From the NCBI RefSeq assembly GCF_013284035.1, contig NZ_CP054141.1, positions 3,038,001-3,102,000 on the forward strand: a stretch of 64,000 nt of DNA, read 5' to 3'. This DNA comes from Flavobacterium sp. M31R6 (GTDB taxonomy: Bacteria > Bacteroidota > Bacteroidia > Flavobacteriales > Flavobacteriaceae). The position numbers and the translations under genes were made by a program. The notes beneath the pieces are model-generated. The model ran no database searches. It was not told where the DNA came from and was given only the letters and a program-made list of their open reading frames with translations. Shown here in pieces: positions 1 through 9,748 of this stretch (position 1 is the first letter of the stretch; every line of letters begins with the position of its first letter).

Positions 1-1148
1 CCTTTATTCCCAGTATTATCAATTGTAAATTTTGCGGCGTTTACTTCAATCCAATTTCCTAAATCATCGTAAACCCATTGATTACTAAATAATACTTTGC
101 GAGATATATCCCCCTGCTCTGGAATGAAATTTTCTAAAAATGAATGAAATCGCTTCAAATATGTATTTGTTTGCGGGCGATTAAAACTCGCAATTAACTG
201 CCATTGATTCAATTCTGGAGCAAAGAAATAGGCGCTATAAATAGTCGTATTATCTTTTTGGGGCGAACCATGGAGTAAAAATTTATAAGTATTACCAGCA
301 ATCCAATTGTATTTCAAATAGCTTTGTCCTCCAGAACCTTCATTGCCAAATTCTCCGGTCGTAACGTTGTTTCCTTTTTTCAGCAACTTGATTTTTTGAG
401 AGTCAGGTATGCTTTCCGGATTATCGGTTGCAAAAGGACTCCAAACAGAAAACAGAATTCTACGCTCGTGATCCGAATTAACCTGAATTCCAAAATAACC
501 TTCGCCAAAACCGTTTGCCATATAATAAGAACCAATAATATCCTGACCTACTGGCACAGTTATTTCATTATAATACCATTCGGCATTTACATTTTCAGGA
601 ACTTGATAATTTAAATGAACTGAAGGCCCACGTCTGCCCCAATGATAAAAATTTCCTTCATTATTGGGAACTAGAGCAATTTTCCCATCGAAATCAGTAC
701 TACTAATTGTTAATCCCGAAATAGAAGGAAAAGCATTTGCTGTTTTGCTTATTCCTTTTATTTTTATGGCAACATAACCTGTATCCGAGATTTTCCAATT
801 CCCAACAATTAGAGAGTGTTTTTTTGTTTCGTCGTATCTAACTCTTTTCGATGAATTATTGATAATAAATTCTAAAACTGATTTTCCAGAAACAACAACC
901 GATTCATCTGTAGCAATTGTAAATGTTCCAGGTTTAGAAATTCGGAAGTAGGCTGTAAAATACTCTTTCGGATTCGCCCAATTTTCTATTCCGTTATTTG
1001 TGATTGTTGGATTTTCTTCATTATGCAAAGAGCTAAATGCATTTCCTCCAAGAGGCAATGATAATTCAATTTTTGAATTCTGTGCTGTCGATATAACACT
1101 AATAAGAATTGTAAAAAAGAAAGAAAAAGCAACTTTTGGATATTTCAT
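1..1148 (-). CDS. DUF3472/DUF5077-type secreted protein, C-terminus cut by window edge
   Basis: The reading frame is open from an ATG at 1148 to the left edge (about 382 residues visible), so the 3' end lies outside. The N-terminus is a typical signal peptide ending ISTAQ. It is followed by a beta-rich region (around residues 30-150) like the DUF5077 carbohydrate-binding-like domain, then a region with the DUF3472 pattern (HWGRRGPSVHLNY near residue 175, and a Trp/Tyr-rich stretch after residue 280). The family is uncharacterised; members are secreted and often sit beside glycan-degradation genes. The gene starts 32 bp after the stop of the M1 peptidase on the same strand, so it is probably the last visible gene of the susC-led cluster. 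The family call rests on recalled sequence patterns, not a search. Confidence 0.7.
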   Translation of the reverse strand, partial: MKYPKVAFSFFFTILISVISTAQNSKIELSLPLGGNAFSSLHNEENPTITNNGIENWANPKEYFTAYFRISKPGTFTIATDESVVVSGKSVLEFIINNSSKRVRYDETKKHSLIVGNWKISDTGYVAIKIKGISKTANAFPSISGLTISSTDFDGKIALVPNNEGNFYHWGRRGPSVHLNYQVPENVNAEWYYNEITVPVGQDIIGSYYMANGFGEGYFGIQVNSDHERRILFSVWSPFATDNPESIPDSQKIKLLKKGNNVTTGEFGNEGSGGQSYLKYNWIAGNTYKFLLHGSPQKDNTTIYSAYFFAPELNQWQLIASFNRPQTNTYLKRFHSFLENFIPEQGDISRKVLFSNQWVYDDLGNWIEVNAAKFTIDNTGNK

Positions 1149-1180
1149 TTTGATTAGGTTTTTGCAAACTATTTTTGATT

Positions 1181-3349
1181 TTACATTTTTTTCATCAAAG
1201 GAGTTACATGTTTTTTGGTGTCGTCGTCCAATGATGCCAATGCTTTATTTCCTTCTTCAGCTGAGAATTTAAACAATCCAGATATACCTGCAGCAATCAC
1301 TTTATAAGACTGCTCTTTAATACTTTCATTCATTAATTCTTTATAAGCAGTGTCACCAGTTGATGCCAATTTCAAAATTGCTGCTGCTCGAACAGTTGTA
1401 TTTTTATCATTTTTGGCTATACCAAGTAAGCTTTTAAATGCAGCATCTTTTGTTTGGCTATCGTTTAAATCCAATCCTTTAACACTAAGTGTCCTTAAAT
1501 CATCTTGTTGATCACCTAAACCGGCCAATGCAATAAGTTGGGCAGTATGACTTTTATCTTTAAGAGCAAATTTTATTGCTTCAATTCTGTTAAAATACGA
1601 TGGAGCATTTTTATATTGATATAGATAATCTTCAGCCTTCTTGTTTTCAATAATTTGGCCAACCAAAATTTTATCGGCATCCATATCCACAAAATCTGGT
1701 TTTACAGGCACATCAAAACTGAAATTTTGCTCTCTGTTTTCAATTAAAATATTCTTTCTAATTTTATTTCCGTTTACATAAAAATCAACTTTTAGTGGCA
1801 GGCTAAACAATTGTACAGAACTATCCTGAGTTTGTTTTACAGAAATAGTAGCTTTCCCATTAGCATAACCATATTTAATTTCTAAAATCGGATTACCTCC
1901 TTGATAGTACCATTGGTTAAAATAAGGACTCCAATCTATTCCGGTCACATCCTCCATTGCCAAGCGCAACTGATGTGTTTCTCCACTCTTAAAAGCATTC
2001 GTAGTCAAATAACGATTTAATGATTTAAAGAAAGCTTCATCACCCATTTGATTTTTTATAGCGTACAATATTATAGAACCTTTTGAATAGCTAATATTGT
2101 CGAACATATCTTCTTTATCATTGTAATGAAAACGGGCCAAAACTGGGCTCATTCCATTTTTGCTAGAGCCTAAATAGTTTTGTAGTTTTTCATAACGTGA
2201 TCTGTCTTCTGCATCTTGTCCGGCATCATGTCCATGCCAAAGTACTTCTCCAAAAGTTGCAAAAGATTCATTCATCGTTAAATTAGACCAAGATTCGGCT
2301 GTTACATAATCCCCAAACCACTGATGAAAAAGTTCGTGTGCAATAGTACTTTCTCCATTGTCATCCAATAATTCTCTTTCTGTTTTTTGCACATATTCAC
2401 CATGCAAAGTAGCCGATGTGTTTTCCATTGCGCCAGAAACGTAATCTCTAGCAACAATCTGAGCATATTTAACCCACGGATATTCAACTCCTAACATTTT
2501 GCTGTAAAAATTCATCATATCCGGTGTCTTGCCAAATATTTGTTTGGCATACGGCGCATACTTTGGTTCTAAGTAATAACTAACTTCCTTACCATTATAG
2601 GAATCTTTAAATATTTTAAAATCTCCAACAGCCATCATAAACAAGTAAGGAGCATTAGGCACATCCATCTTCCATGTATCTGTGCGAGTTCCATTTTTAT
2701 TAGCTTTTTGCGCAACTAATTTTCCATTTGACAATGTCACATATTTAGCATCCACTGTCATCGAAATCTCCGATGTCGTTTTTTGATTTGGCTTATCAAT
2801 AGTAGGAAACCAAGCAGATGATGCCTCTGTTTCACCTTGTGTCCATATTTCTATGGGTTTATCTTCTTTTCCGTCTGGGTTGATAAAATACAATCCTTTT
2901 GCATCAGTAATTGCAGCGCTTCCTTTTGCTTTTAACTCATTTGGTTTTGCAGTATAATCAATATAAATGGTGTATTTCTCCGTGTTTTTATATTTTCTGT
3001 TTAGAGTGATAAAGAGTTGCTCTGTATCATACGTATATTTTAAAGGAACTTTTTTTGTCCCTTCCATTATTGCAATTTCTTTAAAATCCATTCCTTTGGC
3101 GTCCAAAGTAAGGGTATCCGTTTCGTAAAAATGAGGCGTTAAAGTAAGCCATTCTTTTCCGTATAAATATCGCTTGCCATAATCAAATGACACTTCCAGT
3201 TTTGTATTTACGAGATCGTTTACCTTTTGCGCAGTAACTCTATAAGCGGCTAGCTCGTCTGTATTTTTATTAGCGTTCTGTGCACTCATTTCTACCGATA
3301 CCAATGCGATGAAGCTAAAAACTGTACATTTTAAAAAAAGCTTATTCAT
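1181..3349 (-). CDS. M1-family zinc aminopeptidase, secreted
   Basis: A 722-residue protein with an N-terminal signal peptide (about residues 1-24, ending EMSAQ). The M1 signature is complete: the substrate N-terminus-binding GAMEN motif at 306-310, the zinc motif HELFH at 338-342 and the third zinc ligand Glu at about 361 in NESFATFGE. A C-terminal helical, HEAT-like region occupies the last 130 residues. M1 enzymes remove N-terminal amino acids from peptides, here in the periplasm or outside the cell. The gene lies 119 bp downstream of the DUF5107 gene, on the same strand as the SusCD-led cluster. If it belongs to that transcript, peptide trimming would accompany glycan use, in line with the threonine-degradation genes carrying the same operators. 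Family assignment is firm; the link to the glycan locus is inferred from position. Confidence 0.93.
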   Translation of the reverse strand: MNKLFLKCTVFSFIALVSVEMSAQNANKNTDELAAYRVTAQKVNDLVNTKLEVSFDYGKRYLYGKEWLTLTPHFYETDTLTLDAKGMDFKEIAIMEGTKKVPLKYTYDTEQLFITLNRKYKNTEKYTIYIDYTAKPNELKAKGSAAITDAKGLYFINPDGKEDKPIEIWTQGETEASSAWFPTIDKPNQKTTSEISMTVDAKYVTLSNGKLVAQKANKNGTRTDTWKMDVPNAPYLFMMAVGDFKIFKDSYNGKEVSYYLEPKYAPYAKQIFGKTPDMMNFYSKMLGVEYPWVKYAQIVARDYVSGAMENTSATLHGEYVQKTERELLDDNGESTIAHELFHQWFGDYVTAESWSNLTMNESFATFGEVLWHGHDAGQDAEDRSRYEKLQNYLGSSKNGMSPVLARFHYNDKEDMFDNISYSKGSIILYAIKNQMGDEAFFKSLNRYLTTNAFKSGETHQLRLAMEDVTGIDWSPYFNQWYYQGGNPILEIKYGYANGKATISVKQTQDSSVQLFSLPLKVDFYVNGNKIRKNILIENREQNFSFDVPVKPDFVDMDADKILVGQIIENKKAEDYLYQYKNAPSYFNRIEAIKFALKDKSHTAQLIALAGLGDQQDDLRTLSVKGLDLNDSQTKDAAFKSLLGIAKNDKNTTVRAAAILKLASTGDTAYKELMNESIKEQSYKVIAAGISGLFKFSAEEGNKALASLDDDTKKHVTPLMKKM

Positions 3350-3468
3350 TTTTGTTTTGTTTATGATGGTTGTTTTGATGATAAAATTACGCTAAATCAT
3401 ACATTGATGTAATTCTATCACCCTTTTTTATGTTAGTTAAAACTGGGATTTTGTGCTAATTTATTTTT

Positions 3469-6400
3469 TTAAAGTTTTTCCAAAATTCTGACTTCACCAT
3501 CTTTTTCATCCTCTGTTAAGCCAACTGATTGTTTTTTGGTATAAGTATGAAGACACCACTGAATAATTTTATTGGAAGGATATATCTTTGCCTGAGCCTG
3601 TAACCATTCTTCCGCTTTTTTTGCATTAGACGTTTTTTCAATAGCCCATGCTGAAACCAATTGATTTGCCGGTAAAAAGTTCATAACCGTATTATCCACT
3701 TTTGGACTGAAAGCAATGATTTTTTGCAACGATTCATTAGCTGTTGTCTGATCTCCAAGGTTTGTGTAACACAAATAATTCAGCCAGTTTTCCAATCTTT
3801 CGTCTATGTTTTCGTCATACGGTTTCCCAACGCCTAAATTTTCAGGCCATAATTTAGCCTCTGCAATAAACTGTAATGCTTTTTTGTATTGTTTGTTTTT
3901 CATTTCTGTTACCGCCTGCATTAGTTTGGCTTCATGATACAATTGTCTGCCAATTGTGGCTCCTTCAAAAGGAAGAATTTTCAATTGGGTTAAAAATACA
4001 TCTGCAACTGCATATTTTTTGTTAAGCAACAGTGTTTTGGCATATAACATTCCTATGATATAATTCTCCTTGTGCCCTTTGTAAAAAGGCTCTACAACAG
4101 CTAGTGCTTTATCATACTGTTTTTGTACGATAAAATGTTCCGTCAATAATTTAGAATATCTCCATCCTTGTTTATCCAACTTAATAGCTTGTTGAAGATC
4201 AATCAAAGCTAATTCTGGATTCTCTTTCATCAAAGCCGCCCTTGCAGCATAAAAAGCTGGATCCATCGATTTTGTGCCGCATTGTTGGAACAATTCTTTA
4301 GCTTTTGCTATATTATTTCGGTTCCATTCAATCAATGCCAAATGGTATTTTAATTGCCATTGATTATTTGTTGGTATCAATTTTTCTAACACATTGGCGG
4401 TTTCAGCACGAAATGGAAAACTGATTCCAGGTTGAATCTGACTTAAATCTACTGCTTTGTTTTCCAAAAATGCTTTCCAATACAATAGCTCTGCATTTGG
4501 TACAGCAAGTGAAAAAGCTTTTGATGCCTCTTCCTTACGATTTAATCGATAATACCACATTCCTAATTCCAGATAAGTTTGTTGTGGCATTTCATTCTGA
4601 ATCAATGAAGTAAAATTTTTCTTAGAAACTTCTGAACCATCCAAAATAAATTTTTCAAAACGTACAAAATGACTCAAAGGATCAACTCCGTTAATTCTGT
4701 TAAGTATTTCAGTTGATTTTGTAGCATCATTTTGCAAGCGATATATCACAGCCAACAATTGCAGGCTTTCCAGATTATATTGATTGTTCAATAAACTTTT
4801 ATCGGCATACTCAATTGCTTTTGTTGTTTCGTTTTCACAAAAGTAAATTTTACTCAACTCCGTATAAGAAGCGCTACGATATTCAACACTCGAAGCGGCA
4901 AGATCAAAACCGTCTTTTGCGTCGGTTTTGTTTCCTAAATATAAGTTGGCCATAGCATAATAATAATTGGCAGCTGGATCATACGTGTTAATTGCTAAAG
5001 CTTTACTAGCAGTTAAAATTGCCTCGGCATATTGAGATTTTCTGATTTGCAAAGATGCCATATCCGATAATGCCGGAGCATAATTTGGCTCTTTTTTCAA
5101 ACATTCGATAAGCTTTTCCTCCGCTTTTATATAATCCTTAAAACTGATGTAGTTTTTCCCTTGAAGGTATAAACCATATACCGAATTATTGTCGAAATCT
5201 TTTGGAATTTCTAATGGACGACTTAGATTTCCATCTTCTGGCGCCGAATTCCAAACCAATTTATTCTCTCCGATTGCTAGTTTTAACTTATTTTCATCAA
5301 CGGAAACACGAATAGAGTCTTTGAATAATTCCATAGGCTTAACGGAAATATCCTTGGAATACACCACTTTTCCATTATCAAACACAACCAGTTTTTCGTT
5401 CAACTTTTGCAATGGCGAAAAATAAATCTTCAACCAGCCATCCTCGTTTTTCACATTTACGGAACCATAATTATTTGCTTTTACAAATCCTTTGGTTTGT
5501 TTAACTGGAAACCAATACTCTGTCCAAGAATCCGACTGGTACGGTGAAAAAGAGCGGTGTTTAAAAGGCGTGTACATACTATTTTCAGCAGATTGATTGA
5601 ATAATCTTCCGCTTTGCACTTCTACATATTGTCCGTCTGTGTCCGTCAATAATTTTTCCCAGATCATTCCTTGTTGTGATAAACCCCAAATCCATATTTT
5701 CTTTCCGGGTTTATCATCGTGATTGCTATATCTAGCCATTCCAAAATCTTCATCATGCCAATATCCTCCAAAAAAATCACTGTATTTACCGAACACATGG
5801 TATGATTTGTAACCTCCAAAATTGTTATTGTTGTAAAAAGAAAGATCCTTACCATTTTCCTTGTTGATGGGCCATGAATTATACTCACCATCGTGACCAA
5901 GATAATTTTTACCCGGATAAATAAATTGCAAATTACCGGCTGCTTTAATTCCCGTATTCATCCAAGTATAATAAGGCTGCTCAAATGCAGTACTATTAAA
6001 CCAAAAAGAATTGGTGGTGAAATAAGCCTTATCCTTTGGCAAATTGATGTCTAATTTCCAAGAAGTTCGGGTAAGCAAATCCAATACTCCAATCACGCAA
6101 CTTACACTACCGTCTTCTCTGGTAGTGGTTATGTAATCTACTGGGGTGGCACAATTTGGCGTATGCCCAATAATTCCATAATTCCCTTCAACACCACCGC
6201 TAGTCCAAGGTCCGCGCATAGCAATGTCTCTAAATTTAATCACATGATTGTTGTAAATAAAATCTTTTCCTGTTGATTTCTCGATAGCAGACCAAACTTT
6301 GCCTCCCACTTCTGGCAAAATCGTTAGTTTAATATAATCGTTCTCCAGTTCTATCACTTTCCATTCCTTTTGTACAGGCTTATCTGTAAAGCCATCAAAT

Positions 6401-6567
6401 CGATAATATGGATAGATTTTTGAATCTGGTTTTGGAATAGGATCGGGATCTGAAAAAGGATAGGTGGTAAAAACTTTTTTATACACTTTGATTGTTGGTG
6501 CATTATTCTGTCCAACAACAAACTGACTAACAAGATATAAAAGGAAAACTGCTGATTTTAATTTCAT
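3469..6567 (-). CDS. DUF5107 domain plus TPR repeat protein, secreted
   Basis: A 1032-residue protein with a signal peptide ending FVVGQ. The first third (about 45-350) matches the DUF5107 pattern: a beta-rich fold with DYIKLTILPEVGGKVWSA near 75-92, which resembles the aldose-epimerase/galactose-mutarotase type of sugar-binding domain. Residues about 455-1000 form a long series of TPR-like helical repeats (PNYAPALSDMASLQ, DPAANYYYAMANLY and others). DUF5107 proteins are common beside glycoside-hydrolase genes in Bacteroidota, but I know of no settled activity. The gene follows the DUF6067-like gene after 107 bp that contain a hairpin (6590-6629). Its position in a SusCD-led cluster argues for a role in glycan processing. 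It could be an enzyme or a large binding scaffold. Confidence 0.75.
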   Translation of the reverse strand: MKLKSAVFLLYLVSQFVVGQNNAPTIKVYKKVFTTYPFSDPDPIPKPDSKIYPYYRFDGFTDKPVQKEWKVIELENDYIKLTILPEVGGKVWSAIEKSTGKDFIYNNHVIKFRDIAMRGPWTSGGVEGNYGIIGHTPNCATPVDYITTTREDGSVSCVIGVLDLLTRTSWKLDINLPKDKAYFTTNSFWFNSTAFEQPYYTWMNTGIKAAGNLQFIYPGKNYLGHDGEYNSWPINKENGKDLSFYNNNNFGGYKSYHVFGKYSDFFGGYWHDEDFGMARYSNHDDKPGKKIWIWGLSQQGMIWEKLLTDTDGQYVEVQSGRLFNQSAENSMYTPFKHRSFSPYQSDSWTEYWFPVKQTKGFVKANNYGSVNVKNEDGWLKIYFSPLQKLNEKLVVFDNGKVVYSKDISVKPMELFKDSIRVSVDENKLKLAIGENKLVWNSAPEDGNLSRPLEIPKDFDNNSVYGLYLQGKNYISFKDYIKAEEKLIECLKKEPNYAPALSDMASLQIRKSQYAEAILTASKALAINTYDPAANYYYAMANLYLGNKTDAKDGFDLAASSVEYRSASYTELSKIYFCENETTKAIEYADKSLLNNQYNLESLQLLAVIYRLQNDATKSTEILNRINGVDPLSHFVRFEKFILDGSEVSKKNFTSLIQNEMPQQTYLELGMWYYRLNRKEEASKAFSLAVPNAELLYWKAFLENKAVDLSQIQPGISFPFRAETANVLEKLIPTNNQWQLKYHLALIEWNRNNIAKAKELFQQCGTKSMDPAFYAARAALMKENPELALIDLQQAIKLDKQGWRYSKLLTEHFIVQKQYDKALAVVEPFYKGHKENYIIGMLYAKTLLLNKKYAVADVFLTQLKILPFEGATIGRQLYHEAKLMQAVTEMKNKQYKKALQFIAEAKLWPENLGVGKPYDENIDERLENWLNYLCYTNLGDQTTANESLQKIIAFSPKVDNTVMNFLPANQLVSAWAIEKTSNAKKAEEWLQAQAKIYPSNKIIQWCLHTYTKKQSVGLTEDEKDGEVRILEKL

Positions 6568-6589
6568 TTTTGATATTGATTTTTTTTAC

Positions 6590-6629
6590 GGGCTTTCTCG
6601 GCATGTTTTAGAACATCTCGAGCCAGCCC
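6590..6629 (-). other. Intercistronic hairpin without U-tract
   Basis: An imperfect inverted repeat with arms GGGCT...AACAT folds over a four-base loop in the gap between the DUF6067-like and DUF5107 genes. On the coding (minus) strand it is followed by A residues rather than U residues, so it does not look like an intrinsic terminator. An mRNA-stabilising or processing element is more likely. Confidence 0.45.
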
Positions 6630-6674
6630 ATAAAACAATTATAGAACTCAGCTCATTATTTTTTCAAAACTTAC

Positions 6675-9600
6675 TTATTGATTTACAATCAACAGAAAGC
6701 CTTTCCCTTTAGCAACTGAAAGTTCCGAATTAACAGAAAATTGCTGAGCTGATTGAAAATTCTTTACTTCTGGAATCGTTATTTTAGCCTTAGCAGGATC
6801 AATTCCTAATTTTTTCCAGTCAATGTTCAGTTTTACCTTTACATCCTCATCGGCCCAACTTGCAATAGAGATTAATGCTGCGCCTTTCTTTTTATAAACA
6901 GTTGCCAATACCTTAGCATTAGTAGTTCTTACTGGACAGTTTTCGCTCCAATATCCTACCATTTCTGAACCCTTGATACCGAAATCATTCCATACTTTCC
7001 AAATGGGACGTGGATCTGCATTTTCACTCCAAGGCATTCTGTTCGTCATTCCGTAAATCATTCCACGCCAAGCATTACCGCCATCTTGCAACATTTCCCC
7101 CATAAGTCCGAAAGGGATTCCGCTTACTTCGGTCAAGAAAAAGTCAGGTTGGTTTTTTTCGTAATCAAAATATTCACCAAACCAAAGTTTATTTAGATAT
7201 GGAAAATGCTCCATGTATAAATTGGCGCTGTTATTAAATCCATCGCTTTTGTTGTATTGGTTAGCGCTGTGCAAATCAATTATTCCGGGATGTCCGTCTT
7301 TAGTCAATACCCTTTTAACTCGCTTCATCGTAACTCTATCAAAAGCAACGTCATCTAGGTAAACACCGTCTATACCTACATTTTGAACCAACCAATTCAT
7401 TCCTTCGACATAATAATTGTGCCAACGGTTCATACCGCTGTTTACAATAGCTGCGTCCTTAATTTCGGGAACAAACCATGCTGCAATATAATCTTCACCA
7501 ATATGCTCTTGCAACCAATTAAATCCTCCTCCTTTACCTGGAGTAAAAATTTCGTGCCCCAAACTGCGTAAAGCATGTATCTCGTAACTTTTGTTACTAA
7601 GCTCTCTAATAGTATTGTAAATTTTTACTTTTAATCCCTTGCTATGTGCTTCATCAATATAGTTTTTCATCTTTTCATGTTCAATAAAAGGATAATTGAT
7701 ATATGGATTTATAGGTGTTGCATGATGAATATTCACAATTGTAGCTCCCGTTTTTGCAATGGTATCTAAATTATTATATCTGTGATAAAATCTACTATCC
7801 CACTGGAAATCTGTATTGATTGCGTGAAAAGGTGTAATCAATAAATTGAAATTATAGTACAAAACATCCCCTTTTTTCATGGTTCGGTTTCCGCTGTAAG
7901 CATTAACCAAAACCGTTTTCCCACTAGGAACAATATCAATTCCTCCTTTGTTTTCATTACCCCAAGAAGCTGGCAAGATTAATGGTTTTTGCAAATAGAA
8001 ATTAGTGTTTAAAGGACGGCTGTATTTTTCATCTCTCAAAGAAAACTGCAATCCAGAATTCACATTTCCAATCCATGCACCATCCTGATTTTTATTGGCA
8101 ACATCCCATTTCCATTTAAGTGATTCAGGACGTTCTCCACCTTTTTGACCTAATCCCATCAAATATTTAGCTGATGTAGGTTGCAAAGGCATTTGAAAAT
8201 TGATATCATTGAAAGTAACATCTTCAAGAGCCGTAATTTTAACAGTATATGATAAAAACCCATCAAATTCAAGTGTTCCGTTTACCTGCATCTCAACAGC
8301 AGTATCTGTGTTGGTGCTTTCCCATGCTACTGTTCCTGCTTCTTTTTTTGTAAATTTGAAACTGGTATTTTTCCAATTATTGATTTCTTTTCCGGCATTA
8401 TCCACTAAATGGAATTGGGCAGGAGCGACTAATATATTATTGGCTTTAGTACCAATTGAAGTCATTTCGGGTGTGAAAAAAGTTTGAATCTGAGTTGGCA
8501 ATCCATTTTTATTCAAAAGCACTTTTCGCCCTAATAACGAAATCTCTGTTTCCTTTACTTCCAATGGTGTATATGGTGCAATAACGGTGTTTTCTTGCGC
8601 CATTGTAGAATTCAACCATTTTAATCGGGTCATTTTCTCGGGGTGGTCAATGCCACCATTCTTAGTAACATCTTCATTAACCACCAAATGAAGAGAAACT
8701 GCTTGGGTGGCACCACCCGAACTAACCAAAACCTCACCTAAATAATCTCCAGCCGTAGTGCTTTCCGGAACATCAATTCCGCACCACATCGCTTGTATTC
8801 TGCCTTTTGGAACATTTACACTGTTTGAAAAAACAGAACCATCATATTTTATTCCATCTGTATTGATACAGCTTATATTTTTTGCTGAAATTGTTTTTCC
8901 TTCCTTGTTTTTTAAATCTGAAAAAGTAATTTTCACGTTGCTTAAATCTTGCAAAGCATAAACTCCCAATTGAAAAGCTAAATATTCTCCTTTTAATGCA
9001 GTATCAGTGAACGTATTTTGAACACCTTTATCAATCCAGCGTTTTGGTAAATCTTTTTGCATTCGGATAGAATTCATTCGATCTTCCGGGAAAACCAAGA
9101 AAGCTTTTCCTTTATTTTGCGCAATTAAATTTTGTGTTTCAGTAGCCGTAGCAATCACTTCCATAGGATAAAAACTATTGAAAGCATTGATACTTTGAAT
9201 TTCCGAAACATTACAATTAGTCTTTAAATCGGTTTTTACTGTAGACAACCATGCGGCATCGGCAGTGTTTTTAGCTTTAACATAAACCCCTTTGGGATAA
9301 TACACATTTGGTCCTTCATCTATGTATGGCAAATAATACACATAATAGGTTCCTTTACCAGAAACAGGTTCGAAAAAAATAGTTCCCGATTCTCTATTTA
9401 TATTTTCAGGCTTCACATTAAGAATGTCTTTACCTGTTTTAGCATCCTGAACAATAATCTGTTTCATCTCTGGATTTTCATCTCTTCTTCTCCAGTCGAT
9501 TGTAGTTTTGGCAACTGTTCCGCTACCCGTAAACTGTACTACAGCACGATGATTTCCGAGTAAACTTGGATTCCAACTGTTATTTCCATCAGTGTATTTT

Positions 9601-9692
9601 AACTCTTGCGCATGTAAAGCACCAGTAGTTATAAAAAGACAAAGTGCAAATAAGCTACTTATAAAAAATCTCGGTTTTGAGTTGTTTTGCAT
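6675..9692 (-). CDS. Large secreted glycoside-hydrolase-like protein (DUF6067/GH123_N type)
   Basis: I place the start at the ATG at 9692 (1005 aa). The longer frame from 9782 would overlap the upstream cytochrome gene and bury the signal peptide, which begins MQNNSKPRF and ends ALHAQ. The N-terminal half is a beta-rich domain with YYVYYLPY and YYPKGVYV motifs, characteristic of the group annotated DUF6067 or GH123 N-terminal domain. The second half looks like a TIM barrel, with acidic strand-end motifs such as GIDGVYLDDVAFD and LTEVSG, and a small C-terminal beta domain. GH123 enzymes are N-acetyl-beta-galactosaminidases, but catalysis by this subgroup is not established, so no substrate is asserted. 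The position in the SusCD cluster and its co-regulation with aminosugar genes (NagB fusion, kinase, epimerase) would suit a hexosaminidase. Confidence 0.62.
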   Translation of the reverse strand: MQNNSKPRFFISSLFALCLFITTGALHAQELKYTDGNNSWNPSLLGNHRAVVQFTGSGTVAKTTIDWRRRDENPEMKQIIVQDAKTGKDILNVKPENINRESGTIFFEPVSGKGTYYVYYLPYIDEGPNVYYPKGVYVKAKNTADAAWLSTVKTDLKTNCNVSEIQSINAFNSFYPMEVIATATETQNLIAQNKGKAFLVFPEDRMNSIRMQKDLPKRWIDKGVQNTFTDTALKGEYLAFQLGVYALQDLSNVKITFSDLKNKEGKTISAKNISCINTDGIKYDGSVFSNSVNVPKGRIQAMWCGIDVPESTTAGDYLGEVLVSSGGATQAVSLHLVVNEDVTKNGGIDHPEKMTRLKWLNSTMAQENTVIAPYTPLEVKETEISLLGRKVLLNKNGLPTQIQTFFTPEMTSIGTKANNILVAPAQFHLVDNAGKEINNWKNTSFKFTKKEAGTVAWESTNTDTAVEMQVNGTLEFDGFLSYTVKITALEDVTFNDINFQMPLQPTSAKYLMGLGQKGGERPESLKWKWDVANKNQDGAWIGNVNSGLQFSLRDEKYSRPLNTNFYLQKPLILPASWGNENKGGIDIVPSGKTVLVNAYSGNRTMKKGDVLYYNFNLLITPFHAINTDFQWDSRFYHRYNNLDTIAKTGATIVNIHHATPINPYINYPFIEHEKMKNYIDEAHSKGLKVKIYNTIRELSNKSYEIHALRSLGHEIFTPGKGGGFNWLQEHIGEDYIAAWFVPEIKDAAIVNSGMNRWHNYYVEGMNWLVQNVGIDGVYLDDVAFDRVTMKRVKRVLTKDGHPGIIDLHSANQYNKSDGFNNSANLYMEHFPYLNKLWFGEYFDYEKNQPDFFLTEVSGIPFGLMGEMLQDGGNAWRGMIYGMTNRMPWSENADPRPIWKVWNDFGIKGSEMVGYWSENCPVRTTNAKVLATVYKKKGAALISIASWADEDVKVKLNIDWKKLGIDPAKAKITIPEVKNFQSAQQFSVNSELSVAKGKGFLLIVNQ

Positions 9693-9748
9693 GGTTATGT
9701 TTTTTTCAAAAGGGTATGTAGTATAGTAATAGATTGTTTTATAAAACT

